A stretch of 6,057 nucleotides of DNA. Source: Candidatus Nanopelagicaceae bacterium. GTDB taxonomy: Bacteria; Actinomycetota; Actinomycetes; Nanopelagicales; Nanopelagicaceae. The DNA is taken from positions 1 to 6,057 of the forward strand of contig CANLAY010000064.1 of the NCBI GenBank assembly GCA_947488635.1, read 5' to 3'. The position numbers and the translations under genes were made by a program. Of the stretch, positions 5,215 to 6,057 are shown piece by piece; the stretch's first letter is position 1; every line of letters starts with the position of its first letter. Under the pieces are notes generated by a model, which did no database searches, was not told the origin of the DNA, and worked only from the letters and a program-made list of their open reading frames with translations.

Positions 5215-6057
5215 TTCGCAAAGCCTTGCTTTTAAGCGTTGCACTCTTCGCTTCGGTAATAGCGCCCGTAACTTCCAATGCAGCAACCGCCGTCAATGTA
5301 TGCGTTGCTTATGATTTAGGTGGGCCGGGGGATCGTTCATATAACGATGCAGTTCTTGCTGGTTTAACAAAAGCAAAGAAGACCCTGAATTTTACTTTCG
5401 AAGGTTTCATTACTGATGGAAGTGCAGCTGACCGAGAAAAGCGACTTCGTGCGATGATCGCTAAAGGCTGTTCACCAATTCTGGCAATTGGTTCTGGATA
5501 TACAAAACTGTTGACGAACTTAGCTGCAGAATTTCCAAGTCAGCAGTTTTCAATTTTAAATGATGCCACGATCGCAAGCTTAAATGTCACCTCATTGATT
5601 TTTAATGATACGCAAGTTGGTTACCTAGCGGGTTCAGCTGCAGCTCGAGTATCTAAAACCGGCAAAGTTGCTTTGATCTCAAACTCCACAAACTTAAATT
5701 TGGAAACCGGATTTGCACTTGGGGCAAATGCCGCGAAAAAGAAGGTTAAGCTAACTTTTAAAAGTGCAACAGCTGGCTTTGCGGATGTAACTAAATCATT
5801 AATCGCCGAGGGCAATGATGTGATCTTTGTCGCCGTGGTTGGCTCAGTGAACGAAATATTTGCAGCAACTGTTAAATACAACGAAGCTAAGAAGAAAAGC
5901 GCTGCTGAAGTCGGCGTGATCACGATTGAACCTGATCAATATTTGACCGTCACTTCTGCGAATCAGAAATATCTGCTAGGCGCTATTTCCAAGCGAGTAG
6001 ATAACGCAATGCTTGATTTAGTTACTTCGTCAATTAAGGATCAACAAATTATTGACG
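5211..6057 (+). CDS. BMP-family (PnrA/BmpA-like) ABC substrate-binding protein, 3' end outside window
   Basis: Extracytoplasmic ligand-binding protein of the basic membrane protein family, whose studied members bind purine and other nucleosides for ABC import. The first 282 residues are visible and the frame runs off the window; full family members are about 330-360. A Sec signal peptide is clear: MIRK, hydrophobic core 5-20, and a probable signal peptidase I site after SNA (A24). The mature part opens with VCVAYDLGGPGDRSYNDAVLAGL (29-51), the family signature D-x-GG-x-x-D-x-S-[FY]-N. Also seen are GYLAGSAAARVSKTGKVALI (137-156) and VGVITIEPDQYL (234-245), the latter like the usual VGVDSDQ strand. 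No lipobox precedes a Cys at the cleavage site; C31 lies in the first strand. The ATG overlaps the trpS TGA (ATGA), so translation is probably coupled. Permease and ATPase partners are expected downstream but not visible. Nucleoside binding is inferred from the family only. Confidence 0.88.
   Translation, partial: MIRKALLLSVALFASVIAPVTSNAATAVNVCVAYDLGGPGDRSYNDAVLAGLTKAKKTLNFTFEGFITDGSAADREKRLRAMIAKGCSPILAIGSGYTKLLTNLAAEFPSQQFSILNDATIASLNVTSLIFNDTQVGYLAGSAAARVSKTGKVALISNSTNLNLETGFALGANAAKKKVKLTFKSATAGFADVTKSLIAEGNDVIFVAVVGSVNEIFAATVKYNEAKKKSAAEVGVITIEPDQYLTVTSANQKYLLGAISKRVDNAMLDLVTSSIKDQQIID

Noticed and set aside
5474..5492. Inverted repeat ACCAATT-CTGGC-AATTGGT inside the BMP gene
   Set aside because: Short AT-rich arms within coding sequence with no regulatory context; similar pairs are expected by chance.
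5621..5923. A 100-codon hydrophobic-looking open frame antisense to the BMP gene
   Set aside because: Its hydrophobic look comes from reading Ala/Lys/Thr-rich coding DNA backwards; it overlaps a clear family-matching frame entirely.

Overview
This window looks like a piece of a compact, moderately AT-rich actinobacterial chromosome. By eye the G+C content is in the mid-40s %, well below that of soil actinomycetes. The predicted proteins are of actinobacterial or Gram-positive type: a 404-residue eukaryotic-type NADP isocitrate dehydrogenase, a lone MsiK/UgpC-type sugar-transporter ATPase and a TlyC/CNNM-type membrane protein. Packing is tight, with gaps of 13, 79, 162 and 20 bases and one 4-base overlap. 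My best guess is a streamlined freshwater actinobacterium of the acI/Nanopelagicales type (for example Planktophila-like). That is an inference from composition and gene content, not a proof.

Bases 1-1575 (+ strand) hold the 3' end of a lactate-dehydrogenase-like malate dehydrogenase (mdh, cut by the window start) and, 13 bases on, complete icd. The ribosome site of icd overlaps the mdh stop codon, so the two TCA-cycle genes are almost certainly co-transcribed. A strong GC-rich hairpin at 1606-1640, with a T-run on both strands, ends this unit and also the convergent gene from the other side.

Bases 1655-2734 (- strand) encode a MalK/UgpC/MsiK-family ATPase with every nucleotide-binding motif intact. 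It has no permease or binding-protein partner in the window, which fits a shared energiser for several sugar importers. The 162-base divergent intergenic region (2735-2896) carries its ribosome site, an 18-base near-palindrome and weak promoter-like matches for both directions.

Bases 2897-6057 (+ strand) form a probable operon: a CNNM/CBS/CorC-domain membrane protein, then trpS 20 bases later, then a BMP-family (PnrA/BmpA-like) secreted substrate-binding protein whose ATG overlaps the trpS stop codon and which runs off the window end. Functionally the window combines central carbon metabolism, sugar import energy, probable Mg2+/cation homeostasis, tRNA-Trp charging and probable nucleoside scavenging.

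I saw no RNA genes, insertion sequences, CRISPR arrays, phage genes or attachment sites, and no gene-free stretch above 300 bases. I did not find a clearly novel system. The points most worth a second look are the palindrome upstream of the ATPase gene, the binding protein that lacks a lipobox and is coupled to trpS, and a perfect 20-base palindrome inside icd.
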